DNA from: Flavobacteriaceae bacterium
GTDB lineage: Bacteria; Bacteroidota; Bacteroidia; Flavobacteriales; Flavobacteriaceae
DNA length: 64,000 nucleotides
Direction of reading: 5' to 3'
Assembly: GCA_009886755.1 (NCBI GenBank)
Contig: QXYU01000030.1
Location: 19,520 to 83,519, forward strand
Numbering within the stretch: position 1 is the stretch's first letter; every line of letters begins with the position of its first letter. Positions 9,339-17,772 of the stretch are shown here, piece after piece. Below the pieces are notes generated by a model. It was not told where the DNA came from. It worked only from the letters and a program-made list of their open reading frames with translations, and searched no databases. A program made the translations under genes and the position numbers.

Positions 9339-9359
9339 CTTTAGTTCTTTTTGGAGAAA

Positions 9360-10787
9360 CTAGTTTATTTCTAAGGGTAAGCCAAAGTAAAACTCAACGA
9401 CCTTAAGTTTAAAAACATAATCAAATTTAGCACGAATGGCTTCGGATACAGCAGCTTCATAGCGTTGCTTGGCCTGCACATAATCAAAAGAATTCATGGC
9501 TCCGGCTTGGAACCGCTCCAAAGCGTCATCCGCCGCACGTCGTGTTGCATTTTTTGTTTTCAATGCCGCCTCATAAAGTTTATAGGAACCTTTGGAATCA
9601 TTAAACGCTTGATTCACGGAGGTTTCTAAATCCAACTGCTGTTGGCTAAACAAGTTTTTGGAACGTTGTAGATTGACCTTTGAGCGTTTTACGGCATTGC
9701 TTAAGGACTTACCGTTAAAAACTGGAATGGAGAGCTGGAGGCCAAAGTTATGCCCGTCATAAAGAGAAAATTGATCAGCAAAGGAAAGTGGTCCTGCCAA
9801 CATACTATCTTCAACTTCACGAACGACCAATGCACCCGAGTCAGCGACGTAACCCAAAGGAATGGAACTGAAAGTGCCAGAACCCACGAGTCGATCGTTA
9901 TAGGTGATTCGAGTACTGTAGGAGTAAAAACCCGAAAGTCTAGGATACAAAGCCCCTTTGGCAATATCTAAGTCTTTTTGGGCGATTCCGATATTGGTTT
10001 CTGCCAATTTCACATCGTTACGAAAAGTCAATGCTTGTTCAAAAATCTCTTTGGGTTGTTTTTCTAAGATACTAGGAAACGGAACAGAGAAATCTTCCAG
10101 CTCAATTTCAAAATTCTCATAGTCTGTGATCAGCAGCAACTGAGCCAGATTGATTTTTCCCAATCGAAAATTGTTCTCTGCAACCACGAGACTTTGCTCC
10201 TGAGTAGCCAAATTGGCTTCCAGTTCATACAAATCACGAGCCGTTAATACTCCGGCTTCCACCAACTCCTTGGTTCGCTTTAATTCCAGCTGTGTTGTCT
10301 CAATTTGTTTTTGTTGAACCGTTAGAATTTCTTTGTTGAGCACTACTTGTAAGTATGCATTGGCTACAAACAAACTCACATCATCAGCCATGTCTGCCAA
10401 GCGGTATTGCTGCGCTAACAAATTTAATTGCGCACGACGGTATTGGTTGATGTTTTGAAGCCCTTTAAAAATATCTACTCCTACATTCCCTTGAAAAGAA
10501 GAAAATTCAGTAGTTACATTTTCCAAAAGACCTGTGGTGATATTTTGGTTCAAACCGTTGTTCCAAAAGTGGGAAGCCGTAAGGTTCACGGTTGGAAGGA
10601 AATTCCCAAAAGCATTGAGTTTATCAATCCCTGCGTTTTGAACATCCAGCTCTGACTGCTTGATGTTTATGTTTTTTTCCAAGGCCATATTTACACAATC
10701 CTCCAAAGAAAGTGGCTCAGATTGTGCATGGAGTATGAAAACTCCCATCAATAGAAGGCCGGTGAATAGTTGTCTCATTCGAGTCAT
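9360..10787 (-). CDS. TolC-family outer-membrane efflux protein
   Basis: Outer-membrane channel of a tripartite exporter. ATG 10787 is used; the longer frame begins at a TTG, and an ATG at 10778 is also possible. A signal peptide ends near HAQ. Two OEP repeats are visible as long amphipathic helices: residues ~20-215 with 'LAQQYRLADMADDVSLFVANAYLQVV', split here by description rather than continuous quotation, and ~245-470 with the matching helix pair around 'LDLETSVNQAF'. The length of 475 residues is normal for TolC. It is the last gene of an ATPase-permease-permease-adaptor-TolC operon, so it is the dedicated exit duct for that pump. Confidence 0.93.
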   Translation of the reverse strand: MTRMRQLFTGLLLMGVFILHAQSEPLSLEDCVNMALEKNINIKQSELDVQNAGIDKLNAFGNFLPTVNLTASHFWNNGLNQNITTGLLENVTTEFSSFQGNVGVDIFKGLQNINQYRRAQLNLLAQQYRLADMADDVSLFVANAYLQVVLNKEILTVQQKQIETTQLELKRTKELVEAGVLTARDLYELEANLATQEQSLVVAENNFRLGKINLAQLLLITDYENFEIELEDFSVPFPSILEKQPKEIFEQALTFRNDVKLAETNIGIAQKDLDIAKGALYPRLSGFYSYSTRITYNDRLVGSGTFSSIPLGYVADSGALVVREVEDSMLAGPLSFADQFSLYDGHNFGLQLSIPVFNGKSLSNAVKRSKVNLQRSKNLFSQQQLDLETSVNQAFNDSKGSYKLYEAALKTKNATRRAADDALERFQAGAMNSFDYVQAKQRYEAAVSEAIRAKFDYVFKLKVVEFYFGLPLEIN

Positions 10788-10808
10788 GGTCAAATTGTCT
10801 TAGTAGGG

Positions 10809-11930
10809 TTAGTTATCTTCGTCTACCTCACCTAGTTTGTTGGGCTCTGTTTTGTTCCACACCTTGATTTCATCTCCCATAGTGATGCCAGATAAAATTT
10901 CCACATTGATTCCATCAGAGATTCCTGTTTCAATGTCTTTTCGCTCAAAGCTTTGTTCGTCTGTTTTGATTTCTACATAAGACACATCTGTTTTACGGTC
11001 GAACTGAATCACTGATTCAGGGAGTACCATAATGCTATCTTTTCGCTCCAACACGATAGAGGCGTTAGCACTGTATCCAGCACGAACAAAAACAGAATCG
11101 TCCAAATAGACATCTCCCTCAATAGTAAACTTTACCGCGCCTTGGTCTTCTTTTCCCTTAGGAGAAATAAACTTGAGTTTAGCTTCAAAATCTCTTCCCT
11201 GAATGGCTCCTAGGTTTACTTGCAAAGGCATATTCATAAAGAGCTTTCCTACCTCAGCCTCGTCCACTTCCCCTTCAAAAATCATTTTATTCAAATCGGC
11301 TACTGAAGCAATGGTCGTTCCGTTGTTGAATGTATTGCTTTCCGTAACCTGATCACCTTCCTTCACAGGAATTTCCAAAACGGTTCCGGCAATGGTTGCT
11401 CGAATATTGGTATTGGCTGTTCGTGCACCGCCTACAGACCCTTCTTTGATAATTTGAAGGTTGGACTGTGCTACTCGGAGTTCTTGCTGGGCTTGTTTGA
11501 AGTTGAGTTCAGAAGCCTCAAAATCTCTTCGAGAAATAATCTCTTTAGTGAAAAGTTTTTGATTACGGTCAAAATCCATCTTGGCATTGGCCAAAACAAT
11601 CTTTGCATTGTTCACGCGCCCTTGGGCACTGTTTAAACTGGATTCATCTGGCACAATCTGAACTTTTGCCAGTAAATCGCCAGCCTTGACCTCATCACCC
11701 TCTTCCACAAAAAGCTGGTCTAAAATACCCGATACTTGAGGTTTAATTTCTACTTCATCCTCGGGAATTACTTTCCCCGTTACGACCGTTTTACGCTCAA
11801 TGGAGGAAATAAACGGACTTTCGGTTTCGTAGGTTTTGATAGACTTACTGTTAGTCTTGATAAAATACGCAGCAGCAAAAAGAATGCCGAGTACAAAAAC
11901 GGAAATGACAAGATATCTTACAATTTTCAT
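10809..11930 (-). CDS. Periplasmic adaptor (HlyD/MacA-like membrane fusion protein)
   Basis: A 373-residue adaptor linking the inner-membrane ABC pump to TolC. Residues ~5-25 form a single membrane anchor. A lipoyl/barrel-sandwich half (IKPQVSGILDQLFVEEGDEV, ~60-80) is followed by a coiled-coil hairpin (~100-160), the second lipoyl half (ATIAGTVLEIPVKEGDQV) and a beta-barrel domain. This is the MacA rather than RND-adaptor context because the neighbours are MacB-like permeases and an ATPase. The tail is strongly acidic. It lies 21 bases upstream of tolC and 24 bases downstream of the second permease. Confidence 0.93.
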   Translation of the reverse strand: MKIVRYLVISVFVLGILFAAAYFIKTNSKSIKTYETESPFISSIERKTVVTGKVIPEDEVEIKPQVSGILDQLFVEEGDEVKAGDLLAKVQIVPDESSLNSAQGRVNNAKIVLANAKMDFDRNQKLFTKEIISRRDFEASELNFKQAQQELRVAQSNLQIIKEGSVGGARTANTNIRATIAGTVLEIPVKEGDQVTESNTFNNGTTIASVADLNKMIFEGEVDEAEVGKLFMNMPLQVNLGAIQGRDFEAKLKFISPKGKEDQGAVKFTIEGDVYLDDSVFVRAGYSANASIVLERKDSIMVLPESVIQFDRKTDVSYVEIKTDEQSFERKDIETGISDGINVEILSGITMGDEIKVWNKTEPNKLGEVDEDN

Positions 11931-11954
11931 GTTGAAGGGAGGGTGTTAATTAAT

Positions 11955-13232
11955 TTATTCTTCTCTAAGGGCATCTATTGGTTTAATACTTACGGCTCGT
12001 TGGGCCGGAATCAATCCAATCAAAACCCCCATACTGATCATGGTAAACAAGGCTCCGATAATATAAGAAGGGGGTACTGTTGGATTCGTAAATGGAAAAT
12101 CTTCTAAGTTGACTGTAGCGGCATTGATCCCTGCCAAGACAAGGGCCCCTAAAATAATACCAACAATTCCAGCCAAAAGAGTTAGAAAAACAGACTCCAA
12201 TAAAATCTGTTTTCGGACTTCGGAGGGCGTTGCGCCAATAGCGCGTCGAACACCTAATTCCTTGGTACGCTCTTTAACCGAGATCAATAGAATATTACCA
12301 ATTCCAATCACACCGGCAATGATGGTTGCAATCCCTACGATAAGGGACATCAATGTTAGACCATCTTTAAAACCAATAATTCGAGTCCATATCTCACCGA
12401 GATTGAAGGAACCAAAAGCGCGTTCATCATCAGGATGGACCCGATGAATGCGTCGTAGAACCTGCTTTACTTCTTTCTCTACTGCAACGACGTCAGCATC
12501 ATCATAGGCTGCAATAGTAAACCAATCTACATCTTGACCCGTATTGTACAAACGTCTAAAAGTAGAGAGGGGAATATAAATATCACTATCGGAAGCAAAG
12601 CCGCCTTCGTCACTAGTTTTATGAATGCCTACAATTTGAAAATAAATCCCGCTAATATTGATATACGACCCAATAGGTTCTTCCTCTTTTTCAAATAATT
12701 CTGACTGTGTTCTTTCTCCGATAATACAGATCTTACGTTCATACTTATAATCGTCTGGATTGATGTAACGGCCCCCGTCAAATATTTTTAAAGGAAAGAT
12801 ATTTATATATTCTGGGGTATCTCCATAGACTGTATAATTCCCCGTTTTGGAACCTCGTACCACCAAAGGCGGTTCTCCTCCATCAAACAAACCACGAGTG
12901 TTTCTAGGGGCAATAAACTGAACGGAAGGAACACGTTTTTTTATATACTCAGCGTCTTGTAGCTTAAGCTGTGGAGAGCGACCGGATTTAAACCCATCGA
13001 AGGGTAAGCTGGTTCTTTGTGCCCAGAGAAACATGGAGTTGATCGCAACATTCTCAAAGGCTCTATCGAAGCCATTGTCCATTCCTTTGGCAGAGCCCGA
13101 AAGAGTGATATAAATAAAAATCCCCCAAAGCACCCCTATTACCGTAATAATGGTCCGTGTTTTGTTTTTGGAAATGGATCCAAAAATCTCCTGCCAGGTA
13201 TCACGATCAAAAATAATGCTACGTCTACTCAT
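11955..13232 (-). CDS. MacB-like ABC transporter permease (second of pair)
   Basis: A 425-residue FtsX/MacB-type permease with one N-terminal membrane helix (~residues 25-45), a large periplasmic MacB core domain (~50-280) and three C-terminal helices (~285-310, 335-365, 385-410). Signatures are RTIITVIGVLWGIFIY near the N-terminus and KERTKELGVRRAIGATPSEV after the first C-terminal helix. The end ISIKPIDALREE is the usual MacB-type C-terminus. Its start overlaps the end of the other permease by eight bases. The pair probably forms a heterodimer driven by the ATPase at 14447-15148; the substrate is unknown. Confidence 0.93.
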   Translation of the reverse strand: MSRRSIIFDRDTWQEIFGSISKNKTRTIITVIGVLWGIFIYITLSGSAKGMDNGFDRAFENVAINSMFLWAQRTSLPFDGFKSGRSPQLKLQDAEYIKKRVPSVQFIAPRNTRGLFDGGEPPLVVRGSKTGNYTVYGDTPEYINIFPLKIFDGGRYINPDDYKYERKICIIGERTQSELFEKEEEPIGSYINISGIYFQIVGIHKTSDEGGFASDSDIYIPLSTFRRLYNTGQDVDWFTIAAYDDADVVAVEKEVKQVLRRIHRVHPDDERAFGSFNLGEIWTRIIGFKDGLTLMSLIVGIATIIAGVIGIGNILLISVKERTKELGVRRAIGATPSEVRKQILLESVFLTLLAGIVGIILGALVLAGINAATVNLEDFPFTNPTVPPSYIIGALFTMISMGVLIGLIPAQRAVSIKPIDALREE

Positions 13233-14454
13233 CGCGAAGGGCTATTATGGGTTTGATCCCTGCAGCGCGCTTGGCGGGAATATAGCCTGCAATGGCTCCA
13301 AAAACGACCAAAATAAAGGTAGCCCACAGCGCAGTGGAATTGTCCACGTAAGGGTTTTTAATAAAAAAATCTTCGAGTTTCAAGTCAATATTTTTCAGAA
13401 GCAAGATTCCCAGTAGCATTCCAATATAACCCGAAATCAATGTGATGAATATCGATTCTTGCAAAATCAATTGAATTACCGAGCGGGGGGTAGCTCCCAA
13501 AGCCTTTCGAATTCCCAGTTCCTTAGTGCGCTCTTTGACTACAAATACCATGATATTTGAAATCCCTATAATTCCTGCTATGAGGGTTCCTAAGCCTACA
13601 AAAGTAACAATCCACTGAAGGACATTTGCGAATTGTTGATTGCGTTTAAAATTGTCTGCGGAGTTGTTTACAAAAATACCACTGCTGTCTGTGGGATCAA
13701 TTGCTTTCTTTTGTTTGAGGAACAACCGTAGTTTTTTTTCAAAAGCGAGAGAGCCTGCATTACCAATACGCGGTGGGAAGGTTACCACAATCTGATCGAC
13801 TTTATCATTGTCTTTTTCGATGCGTTGTCGCGTGGTGTAGGGCATGTAGATCATACGTTCTTCACGATCTCCACCACTATCTTGGAAGACACCCACCACA
13901 CGAAACATCACGTTTCCTATATCTAAATACTTCCCAATCACATTTTCATTTTTAAAAAGATCTTCGGCTACAAGTCGCCCGATGACAATTACTTTAGTTC
14001 GTTCCATCAGATCTCTTTGATTGATAAATCGTCCTTCCATCAAAATGGTTTTTTCCACTTTTTGATGCCCTGGTGCCACAGCACGGGTGGTGTAATTGTC
14101 GGATTCATTTTTATACTTTACAATCGCACTTCGGCTGATTCGAGGGGTAATATCTTCTAGATAAAAGGGGAAATTGGCTTTGATATCGGCCAAATCGGTA
14201 TTGTCAAATTCAATACGGCGGTCTTTTTTGAACCCTTTATAGGCCTTGGTTGTTTTCCCTGGGTAGATGAATAGCGCATTGGTAGAATCGTCCATAAAAA
14301 ACTCTGCAAAAGTATTTTTTAAACCATTCCCTAATCCAAAGAGCATGATGAAAATAAAAATTCCTAAGGCAACGGTAAAACCCGACAAAAAAGTACGGAG
14401 TTTGTTTTTCCGTATCGTTTCAAAAATCTCTTGCCAACGATCTCTACTAAACAT
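13225..14454 (-). CDS. MacB-like ABC transporter permease (first of pair)
   Basis: A 409-residue paralogue of the adjacent permease with the same plan: N-terminal helix (RTFLSGFTVALGIFIF), periplasmic MacB domain, then three helices and the block KERTKELGIRKALGATPRSV. It ends AAGIKPIIALRDE. The two permeases diverge mostly in the periplasmic domain, suggesting the halves of the pump contribute different binding surfaces. It overlaps both neighbours by eight bases, implying tightly coupled translation from the ATPase gene onward. Confidence 0.93.
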   Translation of the reverse strand: MFSRDRWQEIFETIRKNKLRTFLSGFTVALGIFIFIMLFGLGNGLKNTFAEFFMDDSTNALFIYPGKTTKAYKGFKKDRRIEFDNTDLADIKANFPFYLEDITPRISRSAIVKYKNESDNYTTRAVAPGHQKVEKTILMEGRFINQRDLMERTKVIVIGRLVAEDLFKNENVIGKYLDIGNVMFRVVGVFQDSGGDREERMIYMPYTTRQRIEKDNDKVDQIVVTFPPRIGNAGSLAFEKKLRLFLKQKKAIDPTDSSGIFVNNSADNFKRNQQFANVLQWIVTFVGLGTLIAGIIGISNIMVFVVKERTKELGIRKALGATPRSVIQLILQESIFITLISGYIGMLLGILLLKNIDLKLEDFFIKNPYVDNSTALWATFILVVFGAIAGYIPAKRAAGIKPIIALRDE

Positions 14455-15148
14455 GGGCGGAAGCTAAGTCTTGTTCCACTTTCTTATCTTCTACGATCAC
14501 TCCATCTTTAAGGGTTACGATACGCTTGCACATTTTTGCAATGTCAAGTTCGTGGGTTACTACTAGAATGGTATTTCCTTCCTCATTGATTTTTTGAATC
14601 AAATCCATAACCTCATAAGAGGTTTTAGTATCCAACGCTCCTGTAGGTTCGTCTGCCAGTAGCACTTTTGGCTGAGAGGCCAACGCCCGCGCAATGGCAA
14701 CGCGCTGTTTTTGACCACCAGAGAGTTCACTTGGCAAGTGGCTCGCCCAATCTTTTAAGCCTACTTTTTCGAGATAATCAAGTGATTTTTGTTGTCGCTC
14801 TTTGCGTTTCAACCCTTGATAATAAAGGGGTAATGCAACATTCTCTAGAGCTGATTTATAGTTGATCAAATTAAACGACTGGAAAACAAAACCTAGAAAC
14901 TTATTCCGATACTGAGCCGCCTTGGTTTCGTCCAAATCTTTGATGGGAACCTGATCCAATTCATAAATACCCGAATCGGCAACATCTAACATTCCAACAA
15001 TATTGAGTAACGTAGATTTGCCGGAACCCGAAGACCCCATAATGGCAACCAATTCTCCTTCTTCAACCTCAAAATCAATCCCTTTCAAAACATGCAGGGA
15101 GGAGCTCCCCATCTTATAGGACTTGTGTAGGTTGTTGATTTTTATCAT
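14447..15148 (-). CDS. ABC transporter ATP-binding protein (MacB/LolD type)
   Basis: A 233-residue ATPase that powers the two permeases. Walker A GSSGSGKST is at residues 38-46, the Q-loop glutamine at about 90, signature LSGGQ at 142-146, Walker B with DEPTG at about 166-170, and the switch histidine in VVTHE. The 'LIxYKSALENVALPLYY' region is typical of the MacB/LolD subgroup. It is the first gene of a five-gene efflux operon, with a TACTTTTG -7 box at 15171-15178 upstream. Families of this type export macrolides, peptides or lipoproteins; the substrate cannot be read from the sequence. Confidence 0.95.
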   Translation of the reverse strand: MIKINNLHKSYKMGSSSLHVLKGIDFEVEEGELVAIMGSSGSGKSTLLNIVGMLDVADSGIYELDQVPIKDLDETKAAQYRNKFLGFVFQSFNLINYKSALENVALPLYYQGLKRKERQQKSLDYLEKVGLKDWASHLPSELSGGQKQRVAIARALASQPKVLLADEPTGALDTKTSYEVMDLIQKINEEGNTILVVTHELDIAKMCKRIVTLKDGVIVEDKKVEQDLASAHV

Positions 15149-15170
15149 GGTATTCTCTGAAAAAGTTAAA

Positions 15171-15178
15171 CAAAAGTA
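15171..15178 (-). promoter_or_regulatory. -7 promoter box for the efflux operon
   Basis: TACTTTTG on the minus strand, 22 bases before the ATPase start codon. Exact TAnnTTTG match; no clear TTG at -33. Confidence 0.5.
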
Positions 15179-15237
15179 ACACTTTACAACATAAAAGAGG
15201 GGTAGTGTATGTTAATTGTTACAGTTTCAAGACTTAA

Positions 15238-15453
15238 TCAATCTTTCATCATTTTTACCACGCGCCAACCTACGATAGCAACCAACACATAGGGAATGGC
15301 CATCAAGTAAACGATCCCATCATTGATCCCTTTAGCTGTGTTTTGCCCTTCTTCGGATTCCAAAACGGCTCGGCACATAGAACACTGAGCTGTTGCTAGT
15401 TCCGGAGATAGCAGACCAAAAACCAAAAGGATAAGGAAGATCTTCTTATACAT
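15238..15453 (-). CDS. Small exported CxxC membrane protein of the oxidase cluster
   Basis: A 71-residue protein from ATG 15453; the longer frame starts at a TTG at 15465. A signal peptide or first helix (residues 1-22) is followed by a C-S-M-C motif just after the cleavage site and a second helix (~45-65) with a short basic tail. It overlaps the DUF420 gene by eight bases. I recall similar small proteins at the end of flavobacterial oxidase clusters. The exported CxxC suggests a copper or thiol role, which is inference only. Confidence 0.75.
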   Translation of the reverse strand: MYKKIFLILLVFGLLSPELATAQCSMCRAVLESEEGQNTAKGINDGIVYLMAIPYVLVAIVGWRVVKMMKD

Positions 15454-15970
15454 AATAGGGCGCAATCATTAAGTACACTACAACTCCGGTAATGGCAATA
15501 TATAGCCAGATAGGGAAAGTGATTCGGGCAATTTTTTTATGAGCCCCAAAGTGCTTGGAGATCGCTCGCACATAGGTAATCAATACCATGGGAATGATGC
15601 CGATGGAAAGAACAATATGAGTGATCAAAATAAAAAAGTATACATAACGAATGAACCCTTCTCCTCCATAAGGCGTAGAGTCCGAGGTCATATGATAAGC
15701 CACATACATTACCAAAAATAGTAGGGAGAGGAAAATGGATACTTTCATTAAGGTCTCGTGCAAAGCAATTCGCTTGTTTTTTATAGCCCATAATGCCGTG
15801 ATCAGCAATAGGACTGTAATGCCGTTAATCGTTGCATAAATCGGAGGTAACATTCGCAGTGGCTCCACATTGGGGATTCTCACGCCAAAAAGGATGACAA
15901 CCACCAAGGGAATAGCAATGGAAACTATCGTAATGAGGGGTTTGTACTTTAATTTTTCGTCAACAACCAT
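15446..15970 (-). CDS. DUF420 domain membrane protein
   Basis: A 174-residue integral membrane protein with about five hydrophobic helices (~15-30, 45-62, 75-95, 110-130, 150-170). The histidines in LHETLMK, YHMTSD and THIVLS fit the DUF420/CtaM-like family associated with haem-copper oxidase maturation. It starts three bases after the sco stop and overlaps the small CxxC protein gene. The precise role in flavobacteria is not established; the context argues for oxidase assembly. Confidence 0.85.
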   Translation of the reverse strand: MVVDEKLKYKPLITIVSIAIPLVVVILFGVRIPNVEPLRMLPPIYATINGITVLLLITALWAIKNKRIALHETLMKVSIFLSLLFLVMYVAYHMTSDSTPYGGEGFIRYVYFFILITHIVLSIGIIPMVLITYVRAISKHFGAHKKIARITFPIWLYIAITGVVVYLMIAPYYV

Positions 15971-15973
15971 AGT

Positions 15974-16672
15974 TTATTCTTTTAGCAATTTTTCTACATC
16001 TTCCAACAACATTTCGGTTCCCGATAATCCCATAGGATTTTCTTCTTCAATTCCTAGGTAATAGACAATGGGGTTGCCAAAATCATCAATCCGAGAACGC
16101 AGAAAACCTTCCTTGTCGATTAAGGCAAAATATCCTTGGTGCTCAAAACCTCCTTCCACTTCGGGATTGATACTAGCAAATATATTAAATCCTGTATTGG
16201 CTAAATCAAAGATTTTTAGCTTTTCACCCGTGAGGAAATGCCAGTTAGGTGACTGAACCTCATATAATGAAGCGTAATTTTTCAGTACGGTGGGGGTATC
16301 GTGGTCAGGGTCGATACTAAACGATGCGATCCCAAAATCATCCCGTGATCCAAAAGCTGCATCCAAGCGTTTCATGTTTTTGTTCATCACTGGGCAAATG
16401 CTGGGACAGCGAGTGAAAAAAAACTCTACAACATAGACTTTATCCAAAAAATCTTCATTGCTGATGTATAGACTGTCTTGATTACGCATTAAAAAGTCTG
16501 GAACTTTACGCGCTTCCTTATTCAGTATAATATAAGAAAGAGGCTCCACTGCACTGGTACGATTACTTTCTCGAATTTCCCCATCTTGAATTCTGTTTAG
16601 AAGGGTGGGAAAGGTAATGGCTGCAAAAATGACAATCACCACTACCAAACCTAGGGAATGATAGCGTTTCAT
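15974..16672 (-). CDS. SCO family copper chaperone
   Basis: A membrane-anchored Sco1/SenC protein that delivers copper to the CuA site of cytochrome oxidase subunit II. One N-terminal helix (~residues 7-25) is followed by a thioredoxin-fold domain. The copper-binding residues are all present: Cys89 and Cys93 in C-P-S-I-C-P, and His178 in FEHQGY. The length of 232 residues is normal. It overlaps the upstream thioredoxin-like gene by four bases (ATGA). The oxidase subunit II it should serve is encoded separately at 41979-43043. Confidence 0.95.
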   Translation of the reverse strand: MKRYHSLGLVVVIVIFAAITFPTLLNRIQDGEIRESNRTSAVEPLSYIILNKEARKVPDFLMRNQDSLYISNEDFLDKVYVVEFFFTRCPSICPVMNKNMKRLDAAFGSRDDFGIASFSIDPDHDTPTVLKNYASLYEVQSPNWHFLTGEKLKIFDLANTGFNIFASINPEVEGGFEHQGYFALIDKEGFLRSRIDDFGNPIVYYLGIEEENPMGLSGTEMLLEDVEKLLKE

Positions 16673-17337
16673 TCTTTTTCGGGTTTATTATATTTTTTGA
16701 GTGCTCTGCGGTACTCGGCAAGAATCACTTTGACATCATCCAGCATTTTGTTATTGATCTCGGCAACAGACTCGGCATTGAAACCGTACAAAACGGCCTT
16801 GCCTTCGTCGTCGTCACGGCCGCGAAGCTTACGCTCCTTATCAACTATAAAGACCTCTGGACGACTTAGTTGGGCATCTAATTGTAAGGGGGTTTTGAGA
16901 CTTTGGAAAAACTGCTGAATACCAAGCGAATCGGCATAGATGAAATTCCATTTGACAAGATCCGTTCCAACCCCTTCGGTCAATTCTTTTTGAAGTAGAG
17001 ACACCGCTTCTTGTTGTCCCTCTTCAAGTACCATAACAAACTGAAAATCATTGAACTCATAAAACCGCTTGTATATCTTTTGGTTTAGATTGAGTGCATC
17101 GCCTCTTTTGCGGTCTAGCGCACGACCCCAAAATCCAAGAATCGTGATGCGGTCTTCCAGTTGGATACGATCTCCTCGATCGGTGGTCCAACTCTCAATT
17201 TCATCGACGGATTCGGATAAAATGGGAAGTGTAGAAAAGTTATTTTTCCCAGAAGCGAAGAATAAATAAATCAGTACTGGGAATACAAAGAGGATTCCTA
17301 AAACGAGAAATTTTTGAGCTTCTTTATTCATAGCCAT
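16669..17337 (-). CDS. Membrane-anchored thioredoxin-fold-like protein without cysteines
   Basis: A 222-residue protein with a single N-terminal helix (~10-28) and a soluble domain. Its layout (ITILGFWG, a helix, FQFVMVL, then RPEVFIVDKERKLRGR) resembles a thioredoxin or Sco fold, but there is no cysteine anywhere in the protein. It lies between oxidase subunit IV and sco and overlaps sco by four bases, so it is probably a non-redox partner in oxidase assembly. A strong hairpin lies immediately upstream at 17341-17368. Two adjacent in-frame ATGs (17337, 17331) are possible starts. Confidence 0.72.
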   Translation of the reverse strand: MAMNKEAQKFLVLGILFVFPVLIYLFFASGKNNFSTLPILSESVDEIESWTTDRGDRIQLEDRITILGFWGRALDRKRGDALNLNQKIYKRFYEFNDFQFVMVLEEGQQEAVSLLQKELTEGVGTDLVKWNFIYADSLGIQQFFQSLKTPLQLDAQLSRPEVFIVDKERKLRGRDDDEGKAVLYGFNAESVAEINNKMLDDVKVILAEYRRALKKYNKPEKE

Positions 17338-17340
17338 TTA

Positions 17341-17368
17341 ATAAAAAGGCGGTTTAAAACCGCCCTTA
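17341..17368 (-). terminator. Strong hairpin terminator inside the oxidase accessory cluster
   Basis: GGCGGTTT (17348-17355) pairs perfectly with AAACCGCC (17357-17364), with AATAA/TTATT extension. On the minus strand it is followed by TTTTTATT. It fills the 33-base gap between the subunit IV stop and the next start codon. Confidence 0.8.
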
Positions 17369-17370
17369 TT

Positions 17371-17754
17371 TTAAAAGTTCCAGCTTACAAAGCCGTCTCG
17401 CATCACGTCAAAAATGTAATCCGCTTCTGCCAATAAAATAAATATCAGATACGGAATCAAAATGACCAAGGGTAATACGATGGCGCTTTTAAAGTTGGAT
17501 TTTTCATCGCGGATGTGCATGAAGTCCCAAGCGATGTAGTATGCTTTTACGATGGTTAGGATGATGAAAATCCAATTGAGGAGTTTCATTCGGAGAAACA
17601 TCATGTTTAAAGGAGCGGGTTTTACGATTCCCAGAAAAACTTCTATCGTAGTAACGATAGAAAGGAAAATCAAAACGCCCCAAATCTTCTGTTGGTTAGA
17701 CTTGAACTTTAAAAGTCCTCTAAATATTGCTAGTTTATGTGCTTCTTGTGCCAT
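17371..17754 (-). CDS. Cytochrome c oxidase subunit IV-like protein
   Basis: A 127-residue membrane protein with three hydrophobic helices (~24-42, 50-72, 88-108), matching the caa3-type subunit IV family. It has WDFMHIRDEKSNF in the second connecting loop, similar to the conserved 'FMHLRDE' block of that family. It lies 18 bases downstream of the longer subunit III gene. It probably forms a peripheral subunit of the oxidase. A strong terminator follows its stop codon. Confidence 0.85.
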   Translation of the reverse strand: MAQEAHKLAIFRGLLKFKSNQQKIWGVLIFLSIVTTIEVFLGIVKPAPLNMMFLRMKLLNWIFIILTIVKAYYIAWDFMHIRDEKSNFKSAIVLPLVILIPYLIFILLAEADYIFDVMRDGFVSWNF

Positions 17755-17772
17755 TCAATTCGATTTTAAAGT

